The notes under the pieces: generated by a model
What the model saw: only the letters and a program-made list of their open reading frames with translations
What the model was told of the DNA's origin: nothing
The model's database searches: none
Shown: positions 61,012 to 64,000 of the stretch, piece by piece
How positions within the stretch are numbered: position 1 is the stretch's first letter
Layout: each line of letters starts with the position of its first letter
Made by a program: the position numbers and the translations under genes
Source: Brachypodius melanocephalos
Taxonomy: Eukaryota > Chordata > Aves > Passeriformes > Pycnonotidae
Assembly: GCA_013398615.1 (NCBI GenBank)
Contig: VZSR01001854.1
Location: 8,569,053 to 8,633,052 of the forward strand
Reading direction: 5' to 3'
DNA: 64,000 nt

Positions 61012-64000
61012 CTGTAATGCAGAACAATTCAATATGAGGTTTTCTTGCTATTACCATCCCTACTACTTACTGCACATGGGATTTTACAAACTAAGTATTC
61101 CTTCTGCGAGTTAGGTAAACAGCATTGAACAGGTGAGAACCCAGAGATCTGGATATTTAGGAGGCAGAGGTATCAGCTCCAGCATTTTCCCAGCAACAGA
61201 CTTCAAAAGCATAGCCATGGGATAATTTTGCTATCAATTCTAAGAATATAAATGCTAAACAAGGAAGACAATCCCAGCTAACACAACCACAGGCTGTTCT
61301 CTGTGTAAGTAGGAGAACAGGATTATTCTTAAAACTTAACTGAGGATAGTTGCTACACATACTCTACTATCAATAACAGAGGCTGGAAGGATTAACTTAC
61401 TGATGTCAAAGTTAGTTTCATTTCATACCGCTGAAATAATAAAAACCAACCAAATACTCCCTAACTATGCCTAATAGGCCCCACTCAGCTGACCAATGAA
61501 GTATTTTGGATTAATTTTTATAATAAAGAATGTATTTCCTCAATACGTTTATGGATTTAACCCTGGATTTTCAGAAACTTTTTGAATTGGGAACTCAGGA
61601 TTTCATATTGTGTTGGAATACAGGTCAAACCACTCATAATTAATATATTTAATGATTATGAGGAACTTTTCACTTGAAACAACATTATATAAAGAAAGCT
61701 CAACATTGTAAATAGGTGCACTAGAATATAGTCAGTGGTGACCTCTTAAGAACGAGAGACATAATGGAGAAGAATACCAGCTTTTATAAAATGAAAACAG
61801 TTATTCCAAAAACATGTAAGAAGATTAACATATGATTCACACGAATATTTGAATTTCAAATACTTGGAAACTGTGGAAAGCAAAAGAAACTAACCACTAG
61901 CAGACAAAGTAGTGCTTCATGAAAAAATACAATTCAGAACACATCAGCTGCAGATGCTTTCTAGTGTGGCTGCAGGTTTTGCTGCAGCCTGGGAATGGCC
62001 AGAAGTAACAACACATAGATAATCTACAATTTGGATAATCAGTCCAAGATCTCATGATTAGAACAACTTTGAAATAACAGTGGGGAAAATTCTACATGAT
62101 CCTGCAACAGTAACAAATACAAACACTTGATAGTTCCAGCAAAACACTGTACAATTGTTTATAAAAAGCAACAATTGGGCTGTTTCTTTACAAGCTCTAA
62201 ACATTATTTTAAATATGTTACTCTATTGTTAATAACATGGAGTAACAAGGAAGAACAATGAAAAGACCTTTTGGTAGTAGAACTAAAATGCAGGAAAGAA
62301 TGCTAGATAACTGGGACATGATCAAGATTGCTGGGCAAGGTACAACACACATTTAAAAAGTTTGCAACTACTAAGGCAGCAGCATGACCTTCTTACCAAG
62401 GGCAGTAAGAGAACCATGAGATACCTTAAATTCTTAATGAGAATAGTAATGGGTAACGAAAAAAAATTATCAAATCTTTACATAGAAGAAAGAAAAATCC
62501 TGAATTAGATCATCAATGCCTTGGTATCATTTATATTTCAAAATCAAGTATTACATGCAGATTCTTACAAGATACTAAACACAGTGAAAATACTACATAT
62601 GCCCAGTCAGTGGAACTGTAAACACCTGTTAAGAGTACACAGGCTAAATCAGCATTTATTTTAGGATGAAGGTGGCCAGAGAAATCTTAAAACTCTGAGT
62701 TCCTTGGTCCTGTGAAAACCATCACTTGCTCACACTTGTGCAAAATGTTCTCTTTGGTGCAAGTGACTTCAGGACATAGCTGTGGAAAGGAAGGTCTGTA
62801 TCCTGACATTGTATCCCTACAGTAATGCCCAAAGGCCACAAATACTTCACTGTTTCATACTCGATTTTACAGCAGCATCCAGAAGCCTCACCGAGGGGAC
62901 TCTGTGCAGGACGCATAGTCTTTTGCCAGCATGTAAAAGGTCAATCACAGGCATTCTCACTATGCATTTTAATCCAGGATGCATAGACTCCTGACTATTA
63001 TCCTAGGAAATAGATTTTATTGCCACAGGACGAAACCAGCTTCAGGTTTCACTGTTTACTGTAACAACCAATTTGGTGCTATAGAGAATGCAAGTCAACT
63101 ATAATCCCTGCTTTCAGAAGCAGGATGCCTGGAAATTGATCACTGGGTAATAAGAATTTTGATTAAGCTAGGTGATCTGGCCTCCACTGTGGAAAATGTA
63201 CTGCTGTACAGACGAGGATGAACAGAACTGTAAGCAGAATCAACGCACTCAAGGTGCCTAAAAATCATAAAATATATTAACTATAAAATCCCTCCTGCAG
63301 TTAAGTCTTGTAGGGAGCTGAATCCTGTCCAAGTTTATTCTCTATCAATGAGGAATGTAAAGCAACAAATCAGTATCCCTTCATAAGCTTGAAGCCTGAA
63401 GCTAGGCAAATAGACACAGTCACTTAGCAACAGACTCAGCAGCTATATTCTCGCTAGACTTTACTCCAAAACCTGAAATGTGCTTTATATTAGATTGTCA
63501 GTTGTTTGACTCCCTTAAAGTTCCCTTTAGCTGATAATAAATCATTTCCATAACAACACTGCATTTCTGACACCAAGCATTTTCCATATAAATTCTGCCT
63601 GGAACTTGTTGCCTAGTGACTATCAGCTCGATCAATACTACTAACAGTAGGTTCCTTTTCCTCACTAAGGAAAATGTTCTCATAAATTCTGTCTCCCACA
63701 AAACACAGTCATCTTCCTCTCACCAACATCTCTGGCATAATGCACTCTAGGGAGTCAAAATTTGTTCCTTAAGCCTTCTTAGAAATACGAAACTCTGAGA
63801 AAATTCACTCGAAGTTTTTACTGCAAAATTAGAGTGAAAAAAAGTAAGTAAGGCTTTATAGTTGATTGTATTATTGATGCAGTATAAGGTAGAGAATGCA
63901 ATTTTAATCCAATTTTGGTAATCCAAAGCATATGTGAGATCTGAAACTGCAGGTTAGATGTTCATAGCAATCCTCCCCCATAAACAGAAAAATTATTCAC
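61012..64000 (-). other. RPRD1A: RPRD1A last intron (partial)
   Basis: The intron runs from the acceptor at 61012 to the window edge without reaching the preceding exon. I looked on the minus strand for the conserved upstream residues of the coiled coil (around FLRCQKEAL) and did not find them. No mobile element is obvious, and the short open frames are treated as chance. Confidence 0.8.

Noticed and set aside
1..64000. CRISPR arrays, operons, phage, integrons or a new prokaryotic defence system
   Set aside because: The sequence is vertebrate nuclear DNA with spliced genes and CR1 LINEs. No regularly spaced direct repeats or bacterial-type gene clusters are present.
61012..64000. Upstream RPRD1A exons in the window
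   Set aside because: No segment on the minus strand encodes the conserved residues that precede the last exon, so the intron must extend past the edge.

Overview
This is nuclear DNA from a vertebrate, almost certainly a bird. Evidence for that is the AT-rich intergenic sequence with CR1-family LINE fragments carrying the avian 3' tail, the absence of Alu or L1, short vertebrate-type exons and introns, a CpG-island promoter, and three landmarks in the order seen on human chromosome 18q12: mir-187, C18orf21 (RMP24) and RPRD1A. I infer from synteny that it corresponds to part of avian chromosome 2; the sequence does not show this. One 100-N assembly gap lies at 2669-2768.

Layout. From 1 to about 48.5 kb there is no protein-coding gene that I can support. 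The one recognisable gene there is the mir-187 hairpin on the minus strand (5409-5474), with both arms intact. The rest holds simple repeats, several CR1 fragments, one badly decayed LINE with a recognisable reverse-transcriptase motif (about 34.9-36.1 kb), and short structural oddities. From 48.9 to 49.6 kb a CpG island marks the promoter and first exons of the RMP24/C18orf21 orthologue. That gene has five coding exons on the plus strand (49171-53995) and encodes 219 residues. A GC-AG intron has to be assumed after a 23-nt second exon to keep the frame. After about 2.3 kb of spacer comes the convergent RPRD1A gene on the minus strand: its last coding exon (60862-61011), a probable long 3' UTR (down to about 56.34 kb), and part of the preceding intron, which runs off the right edge.

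How the pieces relate. RMP24 and RPRD1A are unrelated housekeeping genes (RNA processing and RNA polymerase II CTD binding) arranged tail to tail; they do not form an operon-like unit. mir-187 is on the opposite strand to RMP24 and about 44 kb from its promoter. I found no new protein system. The observations most worth checking are the mir-187 locus, the GC-AG/23-nt exon structure of RMP24, and a CTCF-like motif beside a small isolated GC-rich patch at 46.45-46.56 kb. Most short open frames in the window look like chance.
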